Position numbers and translations under genes: made by a program
Assembly (NCBI GenBank): GCA_964465355.1
Contig: CAYXJZ010000057.1
Span: forward strand, 1 to 20,970
Length of the DNA: 20,970 bases
Source: JAABTL01 sp964465355
GTDB lineage: Bacteria; Deinococcota; Deinococci; Deinococcales; Trueperaceae
Direction: 5' to 3'
The notes under the pieces: model-generated
Databases searched by the model: none
The model's input: the letters and a program-made list of their open reading frames with translations, nothing else
Told to the model about the DNA's origin: nothing
Part shown: positions 1-9,914 of the stretch, in pieces
How the letters are laid out: the number at the start of each line of letters is the position of its first letter
Numbering within the stretch: the first letter of the stretch is position 1

Positions 1-957
1 ACCGAGGTCGCCGCCCAGGCCTTCACCGCCCTCACCGGCATCCAGGTGGAGGTCAGCCGCCTCGGCGAGCAGGACCTGATCGAGCGCGCCTACCAAGAGG
101 GCCGCGCCGGCGTGCGCAACGTCGACATGATCGTGGTCGAGGACTGGGTGGCCGCCCGCGAGCTGCTGTCCAACACCGGCTACTTCGTCAACTACGTGCC
201 GCCCACCGCCCGCGAGCTCTTCGCGCCGCACCACACCGATCCGCTGGTGCTCGGCTACATCAACCGCATCTTCGGCTACAACACCGAGAAGCACCCTGAA
301 GAGGACCCCTTCACCAACGTCTGGCAACTGACCATGCCCGAGTACAGCGGGCGGGTCATGATCCGCGACCTGGCCATCACCGGCGAGCACCAGAACGCCT
401 TCACCGAGTGGGTGCGCCGTTCCGACGAACTGGCCGCCGCCTACACCGAGCTGACCGGCGAGGAACTGGAACTCACCGAGGCCAACGCCGGCCTCGAGTT
501 CATCCGCCGCTTCCTGCTCAACGACCCGATCATCATGACCAGCGACACCCGCATCGGCGAGGCCGTCGGGGCCCGCGGCCAGGAAGACCCGCCATACGGC
601 ATGTTCTACGTCTTCTCCAAGCACCGCGACATCCCGCTGCAGGACCTGACCCTGGCCGAGTCGCGCCAGATCGCCCCCACGCTCGGTTACTACTACCCCA
701 TCGTGCTGCAACTGGCCTCCGACGCCCGCAACCCCAACGCCGCCAAGCTGTTCATGGAGTACCTGGCCAACCTCGACGGCTTCGCGCCATGGGCCGACTC
801 ACCCGGCGTCTACACGCCCAACCCCAACCAGGTGCCATACGAAGGCGACATGCCATGGTCCTGGTGGGAGGAGCGCCTGTGGGGTTACGACCTCGACTTC
901 GCCGCCCAGAACCGCGGCATCGTGCTCGACACCTGGTTCAAGTACGCCCAGCGTTGA
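1..957 (+). CDS. ABC transporter extracellular solute-binding protein, 5'-truncated
   Basis: The frame is open from base 1 to the TGA at 955-957 and gives 318 residues. The start codon, signal peptide and first part of the mature protein lie outside the window; the ATG at 46 is internal, because the residues before it (TEVAAQAFTALTGIQ) continue the family pattern. The visible part looks like the second half of a family 1/FbpA-PotD-type periplasmic binding protein, with a late segment of the form 'NPNAAKLFMEYLANLDG' (residues captured and counted as a ligand-cleft helix) and an aromatic-rich tail. It would capture a solute outside the membrane and hand it to the permease encoded 26 bp downstream. 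The substrate is not evident: a ferric-type Tyr pair cannot be identified with confidence, so iron, phosphonate, polyamine or a sugar derivative all remain possible. Confidence 0.85.
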   Translation, partial: TEVAAQAFTALTGIQVEVSRLGEQDLIERAYQEGRAGVRNVDMIVVEDWVAARELLSNTGYFVNYVPPTARELFAPHHTDPLVLGYINRIFGYNTEKHPEEDPFTNVWQLTMPEYSGRVMIRDLAITGEHQNAFTEWVRRSDELAAAYTELTGEELELTEANAGLEFIRRFLLNDPIIMTSDTRIGEAVGARGQEDPPYGMFYVFSKHRDIPLQDLTLAESRQIAPTLGYYYPIVLQLASDARNPNAAKLFMEYLANLDGFAPWADSPGVYTPNPNQVPYEGDMPWSWWEERLWGYDLDFAAQNRGIVLDTWFKYAQR

Positions 958-983
958 TCCCAGGACGCTGAGGAGCTAGGACG

Positions 984-2780
984 ATGGTGGACGCGCTGCG
1001 GCGTCTCAGACTGAAGATCACGCCGCAGCGCGTCCTTGCTGTCGCGTTCCTGCTGCTGCTCGGCTACCTGGTGGTGGTGCCGCTCGGGGTGATGGTCGAG
1101 GAGACCTTCATCGTCCATCCGCTCGAGCGCTTCCAGATCCCCGGCGCGGTGGCCGGCGACTACACCACCGCCCACTACGAGCGCACCTTTGTCGGGCCGA
1201 GCAGCTACGCCTTCTTCTACCGGCCGCTGATCAACACGCTGGTCATCTCGCTCGGCGTGTCGCTGCTGGCGCTGGCCATCGGCGGCGGCCTGGCCTGGCT
1301 GGTCGCCCGCACCGACCTGCCGCTCAAGGGCCTGATCTCCAACGTGGCCATCGTGCCCTACGTGATGCCGTCCTGGACGCTGGCGCTGGCCTGGCTCACG
1401 CTGTTCAAGAACCAGCGCATCGGCGGCACGCCTGGCATCTTCCAGGCCATCACCGGCTTGTCCACCCCCGACTGGTTCGCCTACGGGCTGTTCCCCATCA
1501 CCATCACCCTGGCGCTGCACTACTTCCCCTTCGGCTTCATGCTCATCGGTGGTGCGCTGCGCAACATCGACGCGCAGTTGGAGGAGTCGGCCGAGTTGCT
1601 GGGTGCCTCGCGCGCCACCATCCTGCGCCGGGTGGTCTTCCCCTTGGTACTGCCTGCCATCTTCAGCACCTTCCTGCTCACCTTCAGCAAGGGACTCGGC
1701 AGCTTCGGCACACCCGCCTTCCTCGGCGGGCCGGTGCGCGAGTTCGTGCTGGCCACCTCGCTCTACGCCAACCTCATCGGACAGCGGCCGGGCATCGGCT
1801 ACATCGCCGCCCTTGTCATGGTGGCCATGGGCGTGCTGGTGCTGTACATGGACCACAAGATCATCGGCGCCCGGCGCAGCTTCGTCACCATCTCGGGCAA
1901 GGGTGCCCGCGCCAACCCGCAGCGGCTGGGCGTCTGGCGCAAGCCCATCGCCGCCCTGGTGGTGACCTTCCTCTTCGCCGTCATCGCCGTGCCGGTGGGT
2001 GCGCTCATCGTCGACACGCTGATGCTGCGGCCGGGCATCTATGCCTGGAGCAACCTCTCGCTGCACTACTGGATCGGCGAGGCCAGCATGGCCATCGGCC
2101 TCGGCACAGGTGAGCCGGGCGTGCTGCGCAACCCGCAGCTCATGCGCGCACTCGGCAACACCATGCAGCTGGCCGTCACGGTGGCACTGATCTGCGGCGT
2201 GCTCGGCATGCTCATCGGCTACACCGTGGTGCGGCTGCGCGGCACCTGGCTGTCCAAGCTGCTCGACCAGCTCGCCTTCCTGCCCTACCTCATGCCCTCC
2301 ATGGCGCTCGGCTCGGTGTTCCTTGCCATGTTCGCCATCTCGCGTGGCCCCATCCCCTCGCTCTACGGCAGCTTCTGGCTGCTGGTGATCGCCTGCACGG
2401 TGGGCTACCTGCCCTACGCGGTGAAGGCCGGCGTCAGCGCCATGATGCAGGTGGGCGCGGAGCTGGAGGAGGCCGCCATCGTGGCGGGCGCGTCGTGGTG
2501 GACGCGCATGCGGCGCATCCTCTTCCCGGTGCAGAAGGCCACGTACTTCTCCGGCATGCTGCTGCCCTTCATCTCGGTGACGCGTGAGCTGTCGCTGCTC
2601 ATCCTGCTGGTGACGCCGGCCACCCAGTTGGCCACCACCATCACCTTGCGTTACTCCGACCGTGGCTGGTACCCCTACACCAACGCCATGGTCCTGCTGC
2701 TCATCGTCATCGTCATCACCAGCACCTGGCTCTCGCGGCGGCTGATGAAGACCGACCTCGCCAAGGGTCTTGGAGGTTAG
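984..2780 (+). CDS. ABC transporter permease, fused two-module (FbpB/ThiP-type)
   Basis: This 598-residue integral membrane protein has two tandem MetI-like permease modules, each with about six hydrophobic segments. Each module carries an EAA loop that docks the ATPase: 'EESAELLGASRATILRRVVFP' type near residues 198-217 and 'EEAAIVAGASWWTRMRRILFP' type near residues 493-512. Fused permeases of this form serve ferric iron, thiamine, 2-aminoethylphosphonate and related importers. The ATG at 984 is preceded by AGGAG at 971-975 with an 8-base spacer. It follows the binding-protein gene by 26 bp, and its TAG (2778-2780) lies 1 bp before the ATPase start, so the three genes form one importer operon. 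Family assignment is sure; substrate is not. Confidence 0.93.
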   Translation: MVDALRRLRLKITPQRVLAVAFLLLLGYLVVVPLGVMVEETFIVHPLERFQIPGAVAGDYTTAHYERTFVGPSSYAFFYRPLINTLVISLGVSLLALAIGGGLAWLVARTDLPLKGLISNVAIVPYVMPSWTLALAWLTLFKNQRIGGTPGIFQAITGLSTPDWFAYGLFPITITLALHYFPFGFMLIGGALRNIDAQLEESAELLGASRATILRRVVFPLVLPAIFSTFLLTFSKGLGSFGTPAFLGGPVREFVLATSLYANLIGQRPGIGYIAALVMVAMGVLVLYMDHKIIGARRSFVTISGKGARANPQRLGVWRKPIAALVVTFLFAVIAVPVGALIVDTLMLRPGIYAWSNLSLHYWIGEASMAIGLGTGEPGVLRNPQLMRALGNTMQLAVTVALICGVLGMLIGYTVVRLRGTWLSKLLDQLAFLPYLMPSMALGSVFLAMFAISRGPIPSLYGSFWLLVIACTVGYLPYAVKAGVSAMMQVGAELEEAAIVAGASWWTRMRRILFPVQKATYFSGMLLPFISVTRELSLLILLVTPATQLATTITLRYSDRGWYPYTNAMVLLLIVIVITSTWLSRRLMKTDLAKGLGG

Positions 2781-2781
2781 T

Positions 2782-3977
<1,196 letters not shown>

Positions 3978-3981
<4 letters not shown>

Positions 3982-4895
3982 GCCAGGCCAAGAACAGCCA
4001 CCACCAGCCACCGCAGCTGCTCATCGTCACCGGCATGTCGGGGGCGGGCAAGACCCAGGCCATGAAGGCGCTGGAGGACCTGGACTTCTTCTGCATCGAC
4101 AACCTGCCGCCAGTCTTCCTGCCGCAGCTGGCCCAGTTGGGCGGCCTGGCGGCCGGTCGGGGCCAGCGGGTGGCGGTGGCCATGGACGTGCGCGGCCGCG
4201 AGCTCTTCTCCGACCTCTCCAAGGCCCTCGACGACCTGCAGACCACCGGCGTGCCGCACCAGATCCTCTTCCTCGACTGCGCTGACGACGTGCTGGTGCG
4301 GCGCTACTCCGAGACGCGCAGGCGCCACCCGGTCACCGGCGGCCGCAGCCTCTTCGAGCAGATCGCCGCCGAGCGACGGCTGCTGGCCGGGGTGCGCGAC
4401 CGCGCCGACCTGGTGCTCGACACCACCCGCATGACCGCCCACGACCTTAAGGGCCGCCTGGCACGCATCGTCGCCGGCCGCAGCCTGGAGGAGGGCATCG
4501 AGGTGGACCTGCTCAGCTTCGGCTTCAAGCACGGTGTGCCGCTGGACGCCGACCTGGTCTTCGACGTGCGCTTCCTGCCCAACCCCTACTACGACGAAGC
4601 CCTCCGCCCCCAGACCGGCCTCGACGCGCCGGTGCGTGACTACGTGCTCGAGCAGCCGGCTGCCCCTGCCTTCGTCGACGACGTGGTGGGCTTCGTGCAG
4701 CGCTGGCTGGGTGCCTACGCCGCCACCGGCAGGCCGCGCCTGACGGTAGCCATCGGCTGCACCGGCGGCCAGCACCGGTCGGTGGCGCTGGCCGAGGCCA
4801 TCGCCGAGCGGCTCAAGGCCGACCACCCCCTGGTGGGCACCCACCACCGAGACATGCCGAGGTCGGTGTCCCGCACCTCGGCCGAAGGTGGCTAG
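3978..4895 (+). CDS. rapZ: RapZ/YvcJ-family P-loop nucleotide-binding protein
   Basis: The 305-residue product matches RapZ over its full length. It has a Walker A GMSGAGKT (about 19-26), the 'LEDLDFFCIDNLPP' segment (31-44), an 'ILFLDC' Walker B-like strand (96-101), the family block 'SFGFKHGVPLDADLVFDVRF' and the C-terminal 'AIGCTGGQHRSV' signature near 258-269. In enterobacteria RapZ senses glucosamine-6-phosphate and delivers the GlmZ sRNA to RNase E; in Gram-positives YvcJ hydrolyses nucleotides and has less clear roles. The GTG start at 3978 has GGAG at 3967-3970 and overlaps the ATPase stop by 4 bp. The gene overlaps the DeoR gene by 8 bp. In many bacteria rapZ sits next to yvcK/whiA or rpoN/ptsN; neither partner is seen here. 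The family is sure, the RNA-adapter role is unproven in this lineage. Confidence 0.93.
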
Positions 4896-5751
4896 CAGCG
4901 CTGGGACCCCCTCCGGCTCCGTCTCCCAGGCCATCCGTGCCAGGCGTGAGGCCATCATGCAGGCCGTGTACCGCTACGGTGAGCGCAGCGCGGCGGAGCT
5001 GGCCGCGGCTTTGCCCGCCTCCATCGCCACCGTTCGCCGCGATCTGGCCGCGCTGGAACGCCAGGGCATGATCGACCGAAGCTGGGGTGGGGCCAGGGTG
5101 CACGTGGCCATGCGCTACCCTGACGCCTTCCGCAGGCGAGCCGCCCATGCCGCACGCGCCAAGCATGCGCTGGCCTTGGCCGCCGCCGACCTCGTACAGC
5201 CCAACATGGTCGTCGGCCTCTCGGGCGGCACCACCTGCACCGTGCTGGCGCGCATGCTGCGGGGAAGGCCGGTGAACGTGGTCACGAACGCGGTGAACGT
5301 AGCCGCCGAGCTCTTCGGTGCACGGCCCACCAAGGTCATCCTCAGCGGTGGCGCGCTGAAGGCCAACAGCTTCGAGCTGGTCGGTGCCGCCACCGACAGC
5401 GTGATCCGCAGCTACCACTACGACCTGTTCTTCTGCTCCTCCTCCGGCAGCGGCGATCGCGGCTTCACCCGCCGTGACCATGCCGAGGCCGCGGTGGTGC
5501 GCTCCTTCATGCAGGTGGCCGACCGCTCTGTCTTCCTGGTCGACAGCAGCAAGCTGGGTCGCGAAGCGCCTGCGCTGGTCGCCGCCTACGGCGACGTCGG
5601 CGAGGTCTACATCGGCGGGGCCATGGAGCCGCAGTGGCGCGAGCGGCTCAGCGAGTCCGGCACCCGGCTCATCGAGATCGACGAGGTGGCTTGGCCCGTG
5701 CCGGACGCGGCTGGGGTGATGCAGGCCGACGAGGGCCGAGCGCCTTCATGA
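4888..5751 (+). CDS. DeoR/GlpR-family transcriptional regulator
   Basis: The 287-residue protein has an N-terminal DeoR-type winged helix (about residues 17-72, ending in the family block 'IATVRRDLAALERQGMIDR' and a GGA wing). A DeoRC effector domain follows, with 'GLSGGTTCTVLARML' (phosphate-binding loop region), 'TNAVNVAAEL' and 'ILSGGALKANSFELVG'. Members usually repress carbohydrate or nucleoside genes and are released by a phosphorylated sugar. The GTG at 4888 lies inside the end of rapZ (8-bp overlap) and no well-spaced ribosome site is visible, so expression may depend on rapZ translation. The operon position suggests it controls the upstream importer; the effector is unknown. Confidence 0.92.
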   Translation: MASSAGTPSGSVSQAIRARREAIMQAVYRYGERSAAELAAALPASIATVRRDLAALERQGMIDRSWGGARVHVAMRYPDAFRRRAAHAARAKHALALAAADLVQPNMVVGLSGGTTCTVLARMLRGRPVNVVTNAVNVAAELFGARPTKVILSGGALKANSFELVGAATDSVIRSYHYDLFFCSSSGSGDRGFTRRDHAEAAVVRSFMQVADRSVFLVDSSKLGREAPALVAAYGDVGEVYIGGAMEPQWRERLSESGTRLIEIDEVAWPVPDAAGVMQADEGRAPS

Positions 5752-5762
5752 GAGCACTCTCA
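5749..5762. repeat. short inverted repeat at the end of the DeoR gene
   Basis: TGAGAG and CTCTCA are separated by CA and begin at the TGA stop codon of the DeoR gene. The arms are 6 bp each. It could be a small operator or a weak hairpin, but the match is short enough to be chance. The rest of the 99-bp gap to the lipoprotein gene (5752-5850) shows no convincing promoter. Confidence 0.3.
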
Positions 5763-5839
5763 CCCTGCACACCTGACGAGATGCATCCTTGGTACAGACC
5801 GCCCATGACATCCCAGACGCGTTCCAGGTGGGCGGCGTC

Positions 5840-5847
5840 GGAGGTGA
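5840..5847 (+). promoter_or_regulatory. strong ribosome binding site of the lipoprotein gene
   Basis: GGAGGTGA is a near-complete complement to the 16S rRNA 3' end. The GGAGG core (5840-5844) lies 6 bases before the ATG at 5851. This is the best Shine-Dalgarno site in the window and fixes the start of the lipoprotein. Confidence 0.8.
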
Positions 5848-5850
5848 ACG

Positions 5851-6717
5851 ATGCGTACGACGACCTTTCGCCTTGCTGTGCTCGCCCTCGTGACTGCCGT
5901 GGCCTTGGCGGCCTGTGGCGGCCCGGGCCCCCAGCCTGACCCGGACCCGCAGGGCTTCAGCCCCAACTTCGAGGTCAGCAACCCCGACGAGTCGGCCGGC
6001 ACGGCTGTGTCGCTGTTGGTGGTGACCACGGAAGCAGAGATCTTGACGGCGGCTGCCGCAGGAGGGCAGTCGGTTCTCGACCTCTCCCCGCGTGAGCTGC
6101 TCTCCTCAGCCGATGGGCTGCCCATCGGAGCGCCTGCGCAGGTGGGACCCCAGGCCATCGAGATCCAAGCCGGCCTCTGGATCGCCGCGGTCGGCCTGAT
6201 CGACCTGGATGGCAACCTGGAGATGACCTTCCCCGAACTGGAAGACCTGCCTGCCGCGTTGGCGAACAACTGGCTGCTGCCTGCCGAAGAGTTCATCCTG
6301 CAGTCCGTCCTCCCGGCCGGCTGCACCGTGGTGGCCGATGACCCCGACGTGATGGTCAGCGTCTATTACAACCAACTCCTGCTCTCGGTCCCCGGTCTCT
6401 TCGGCGCCTTCGCCGGCGAGTTGGTGGTCGGCTTCGTAGCGACGACCGAGCAACTCGACGTGGAAGAGCCCATCGAAGACCAGGAACCCACCTTTGTCGC
6501 TTGGCTCTACGCCGACGGTGACGTGAACCTGAGCAGCGAGGGCGCGGCCTGCGATGCCGGGGATCCCACCTTCGGGGTGGACGTCTCCCTGCAGGCGGGT
6601 TGGAACCAGGTCGGTTGGGCCGTGACCGCGCCGGGTGGCGGCGAACCTGTCGACATCAGCTTGGTCAACGTGGACGAGGACGCGACGATCTACGTGGAGG
6701 CTGTGTTGGGGCTGTAG
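5851..6717 (+). CDS. putative secreted lipoprotein of unknown function
   Basis: The product has 288 residues. The N-terminus is a lipoprotein signal: basic MRTTTFR, a hydrophobic stretch and lipobox LAAC with the lipidated Cys at residue 22. A Gly/Pro/Asp linker (residues 23-34) follows. The mature part is acidic, with an Asp-rich region and a C-terminal beta-rich stretch including 'LQAGWNQVGW', a form seen in lipoproteins of several high-GC lineages. Three further Cys residues lie in the mature part and could form disulfides outside the cell. I do not recognise a catalytic motif or a named family. It is probably its own transcription unit, separated by 99 bp from the DeoR gene and ended by the hairpin at 6751-6784. 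Confidence 0.8.
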   Translation: MRTTTFRLAVLALVTAVALAACGGPGPQPDPDPQGFSPNFEVSNPDESAGTAVSLLVVTTEAEILTAAAAGGQSVLDLSPRELLSSADGLPIGAPAQVGPQAIEIQAGLWIAAVGLIDLDGNLEMTFPELEDLPAALANNWLLPAEEFILQSVLPAGCTVVADDPDVMVSVYYNQLLLSVPGLFGAFAGELVVGFVATTEQLDVEEPIEDQEPTFVAWLYADGDVNLSSEGAACDAGDPTFGVDVSLQAGWNQVGWAVTAPGGGEPVDISLVNVDEDATIYVEAVLGL

Positions 6718-6750
6718 GGCGACTGGCTAGCTTCCGTCACCATGCCTGTG

Positions 6751-6784
6751 TGGGGCGCCGAACCTTCGGGAGTTCAGCGCCCCA
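6751..6784. terminator. hairpin with UUCG tetraloop at the convergent gene ends
   Basis: TGGGGCGC (6751-6758) pairs perfectly with GCGCCCCA (6777-6784). After one mismatch GAAC (6760-6763) pairs with GTTC (6772-6775), and the top holds CTTCGG (6764-6769), a classic C(UUCG)G tetraloop, with a GA bulge. It spans the stop codon (6774-6776) of the minus-strand polysaccharide gene and lies 34 bp after the lipoprotein stop. No U-tract follows on either strand, so it may act as a bidirectional terminator of low-U type or as an mRNA 3'-end stabiliser. The remaining bases of 6718-6750 show nothing else. Confidence 0.65.
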
Positions 6785-9700
6785 CCCGAGCGATCAGCAT
6801 GACGGGGGTACGGAAGAGGATCTCGACGTCCCACCACACCGACCAATCGCGTACGTAATGTGCCTCCATGGCCTGGCGCTGGTCGAAGGTGACGTCGTTG
6901 CGGCCGTCGATCTGCCAGTAGCCCGTCATACCTGGCCGGGCCAGGAAGATGACCTCGCGTTCCGGACCCATGTCGTCCATCTCGCGCACCATGTAGGGGC
7001 GGGGCCCCACCAGGCTCATGTCGCCCAGCAGCACGTTGATCAGTTGCGGCAGTTCGTCGATCGACAGCTTGCGCAGCCAGCGTCCTGCGCGTGTCACCCT
7101 CGGGTCGTCGACGAGCTTGTGGAAGCGCTCGTACTCCTCGCGCAGGGCAGGGTCTTCGGCCAGCATCTTGGCCAGGCGCTCCTCGGCGTCGACGTGCATG
7201 GTGCGGAACTTGATGCAGAGGAAGCCACGGCCGTAGCGCCCTACGCGCGGGGAGCGATACAGGGGCCCGCCTGCCGAGTCGAGCGCCACCCAAACGGTCA
7301 CCACCAGCAGTGGCAGCGCCAGCAGGGCCAGCAGCAGAAGCGAGCCGAGGACATCGATGGAGCGCTTCAGGGCGCGGTTGAAGCTGGAGGCAAGGGCGTT
7401 GCGCACCTCCAAGGCCAACTCGGTACCCAACGGAGCTGCCACCACCGACGAGGCAGGCAGGCCGTGCAGGTCGGGCAGGAACTGCACGTAGCGAAGGTGG
7501 CGGTCAGCCCTGCGCAAGACCTGGTCGTAACTCAGGGTGGAGGCAGCGTCCGGTGAGACGATCACGTGGCGGACCCCGGTCTCGCTGAGGTAGTCCCATG
7601 CCCCATGCAACTCGCCCCGCACCGGCACGCCAGCCACCGACCAGCCATCGGCCTCGCCGAAGGCGGCCATCGGCCTCAGGCCTACGCCTGGGCGGCTCAA
7701 GAGGTGCTGTGCCACCTGGGCCGCGCTGGCGCCCGTGCCAAGCAGTACGACAGGACGTCCCCACAGCCGCATCCAGCGCAGCAACATCTTGGCCAGCACC
7801 CTGAAGGTCGGCGCCAGCACCACGCCGAGCAGGAAGGTGATGAGCAGTTCCCATGCGCCCAAGGGCAGGGCGGCCGGCAGCAGGAAGGCAGCGAAGCCCA
7901 GTGCCAGGGAAGCGGCCGCGGCCGAGCGCACACTGCGCGACAGCTCGACGTGCCCGACGAGGCCGTAGCCGGGGTAGAGCCCGGCGTACCAGGCGAAGGC
8001 CGGCCACAGCAGGGTGGCGTAGGCGAGGGGTGCCGTCCAGCCAGCGGCCAGCGACATCGTCGGGTCGAAGGCGCCGACCACGAGGAAGGCCGCCGACAAG
8101 GCGAGGGCACCGGCAGCAGCGTCGCTCGCCGCCAGCACCATGCGTACGGCGGTGGCGCTGCCAGGGCCGGTCTCGGCCATGGCGGTCTCGCGTCGGTGGC
8201 CGACCGCCCGCCAGCCGAGCACCGCGGCCAGTGGGTAGATCAGGGCCCCCTGCTGCAAGGTGGCGTCGGAGAAGTTGAGCCACAGCACCGCGGCCAGCAC
8301 GACGGCCATGGCCCTGTCGCGCTGCTGCACGGCGCGCAGAGCCAACAGCACAAGCAGGATGAGCAGGCCGGCCAACCCGACCAGACCGGATTCCACCCAG
8401 GCTGCCAGCACCAGGTTGTGGGCATGGACGGCCACCGGTCGGATGCGGGTTTCGTCGGGATGCAGTTCCTGCATGGCCCGCGGCAGACCACCTGGCCCCC
8501 AGCCCAACCAGGGACGCTGGGCGATGGCGTCCAAGGCGTCCGCCCAGATGGGGTAGCGTGAGCTGCGCAGGTCGGTGACGCCACGGTCGGCCACGCCGGG
8601 CTGGTAGGGCAGGGGGGTGGCCGAGGCCACCAGCTGCAGCTCGGCGAAGGTGACGGTGGCGCCTGTTGCCTCGCTGCGGTCGACGATGGCGCCCGTGTAC
8701 CAGACGATGGGCCGCTCACCGTCGTAGTGCAGGACGACCGTGCCACGCATCCAGCCGTCTGTGAGGGGCTCGGCCACAGCGCTCAGGACCCGAACACCAC
8801 CTGCGGCTGTGGCGCGGAAGTCGCCATCGTCTACGTAGGTGGCCGACATGACCGTGTCGCGCTCCGCACCGGCCAGTTGCCCCCAGCCGTCCAGCCCTGG
8901 GCGTACCCCTTCGGCGGCCAGCCAAGCGGCGCTCAGCACGTAGCTGGTGTCGGGTTGCAGCGTGACGATCTGCTGCAGGCGTGACCAGGGCTCGGTCCAC
9001 ACCTTGCGCACCACCAGGCCGGTGCGTGGCTGGCCCTCCACCGTGGCCGGTGTGGGGCTAAGCTCCACGCCCAACTGGTACCACCAGTCGCCAGTGGCCA
9101 TCTCACTGCCGCGGAAGAGGTTGGCGGGTCGCTCCTCGGTGCGCACCAGGTCGGTGAGGTAGCCGCTGCGGCCGATGCCAACGTATGCGCCCGCGCCAGC
9201 CACCACGGCCACCATCACCGCGATCAGGCTCCACTCGGCGATGCGGACCCCGTGGCTGCCGCGGCGGCCGACGAAGCGCAACCCCACCGCCACGATCAGC
9301 CAAGCGATGGCAGCCTCGCGCGCGCCGGACACCAACACCGCCATCAGGCCGATGGCCAGCGCCACCACCCGCAGGCGTTCGGATGGCACCACCACGGCCA
9401 ACAGCGCGGCCATGACCAGCATGGCGTGACCGAAGACGGCCGGATGCGATTGCCAGGCGATGGCGTCCAAGGCTGTCAGGGCCGTACCCCAACGCAGGCC
9501 GTCGACCTGCTGCAGGCCCGCGTACAAAGCGATGGTCAGGCCGACCACCAGCCCGGCGCCCACCCACCTGGGGGCCACGGTGCCTTGCAGCGTCTGCCTG
9601 GCCACGCTGCCGGCCCGGAAGATCAACCAGACCGCCAACACCTGGGCGGTCGTCTGCAGCCCTGCCATCGCGTAGCCGGTCAGAGCGTAAGGAGCGCCGA

Positions 9701-9914
9701 GAAGCAGGGCGGCGAACCACCACCAGCGGTCAGCACGCTGCAGTTCCACCCTGCCGGCCGCAAGGGCCAGCAAGGCCAGGAAGGGACCAACCGACGGAAC
9801 GGCGGCGAAGCCTACGCCGGCCAAGAAGGCTAGGCCGGCAGGTGTGGTCCTGATGGGCGTCCCGCCATCCAATGTGGGCACTTCCGGCGCCGGCCCGGGC
9901 AGGTCGTGGTTCAC
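6774..9914 (-). CDS. O-antigen ligase/polymerase fused to WbaP-type sugar-phosphate transferase
   Basis: One uninterrupted frame encodes 1046 residues with two enzymes. Residues about 25-570 form a polytopic O-antigen ligase/Wzy-like domain: 'VSGAREAAIAW' (Arg 199) and 'HAHNLVLAAWVESGL' (497-511) match the periplasmic Arg and His motifs of WaaL-type ligases. The large periplasmic loop (about 263-440) contains an inserted beta-rich segment resembling a carbohydrate-binding module. Residues about 585-1046 resemble WbaP: four membrane helices, a Rossmann-like segment ('VVLLGTGASAAQVAQHLL'), then the transferase with 'KRSIDVLGS' (850-858), 'KFRTMHVDAE', 'SIDELPQLINVLLGDMSLVG' (951-970) and 'RPGMTGYWQIDGR'. 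The transferase would load the first sugar on undecaprenyl phosphate in the cytoplasm; the other half would polymerise or ligate glycan outside. The GTG start (9914) overlaps the rmlA stop by 4 bp. Confidence 0.88.
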   Translation of the reverse strand: MNHDLPGPAPEVPTLDGGTPIRTTPAGLAFLAGVGFAAVPSVGPFLALLALAAGRVELQRADRWWWFAALLLGAPYALTGYAMAGLQTTAQVLAVWLIFRAGSVARQTLQGTVAPRWVGAGLVVGLTIALYAGLQQVDGLRWGTALTALDAIAWQSHPAVFGHAMLVMAALLAVVVPSERLRVVALAIGLMAVLVSGAREAAIAWLIVAVGLRFVGRRGSHGVRIAEWSLIAVMVAVVAGAGAYVGIGRSGYLTDLVRTEERPANLFRGSEMATGDWWYQLGVELSPTPATVEGQPRTGLVVRKVWTEPWSRLQQIVTLQPDTSYVLSAAWLAAEGVRPGLDGWGQLAGAERDTVMSATYVDDGDFRATAAGGVRVLSAVAEPLTDGWMRGTVVLHYDGERPIVWYTGAIVDRSEATGATVTFAELQLVASATPLPYQPGVADRGVTDLRSSRYPIWADALDAIAQRPWLGWGPGGLPRAMQELHPDETRIRPVAVHAHNLVLAAWVESGLVGLAGLLILLVLLALRAVQQRDRAMAVVLAAVLWLNFSDATLQQGALIYPLAAVLGWRAVGHRRETAMAETGPGSATAVRMVLAASDAAAGALALSAAFLVVGAFDPTMSLAAGWTAPLAYATLLWPAFAWYAGLYPGYGLVGHVELSRSVRSAAAASLALGFAAFLLPAALPLGAWELLITFLLGVVLAPTFRVLAKMLLRWMRLWGRPVVLLGTGASAAQVAQHLLSRPGVGLRPMAAFGEADGWSVAGVPVRGELHGAWDYLSETGVRHVIVSPDAASTLSYDQVLRRADRHLRYVQFLPDLHGLPASSVVAAPLGTELALEVRNALASSFNRALKRSIDVLGSLLLLALLALPLLVVTVWVALDSAGGPLYRSPRVGRYGRGFLCIKFRTMHVDAEERLAKMLAEDPALREEYERFHKLVDDPRVTRAGRWLRKLSIDELPQLINVLLGDMSLVGPRPYMVREMDDMGPEREVIFLARPGMTGYWQIDGRNDVTFDQRQAMEAHYVRDWSVWWDVEILFRTPVMLIARVGR

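Noticed and set aside
2770..2781. TTG at 2770 as start of the ABC ATPase
   Set aside because: It would place the GGAGG ribosome site inside the gene; the GTG at 2782 has correct spacing and gives the family's usual N-terminus.
7566..8561. Plus-strand open frame opposite the fused ligase/transferase
   Set aside because: The product is Gln/Gly/His-rich without domain features, and the minus strand encodes a recognised protein throughout.
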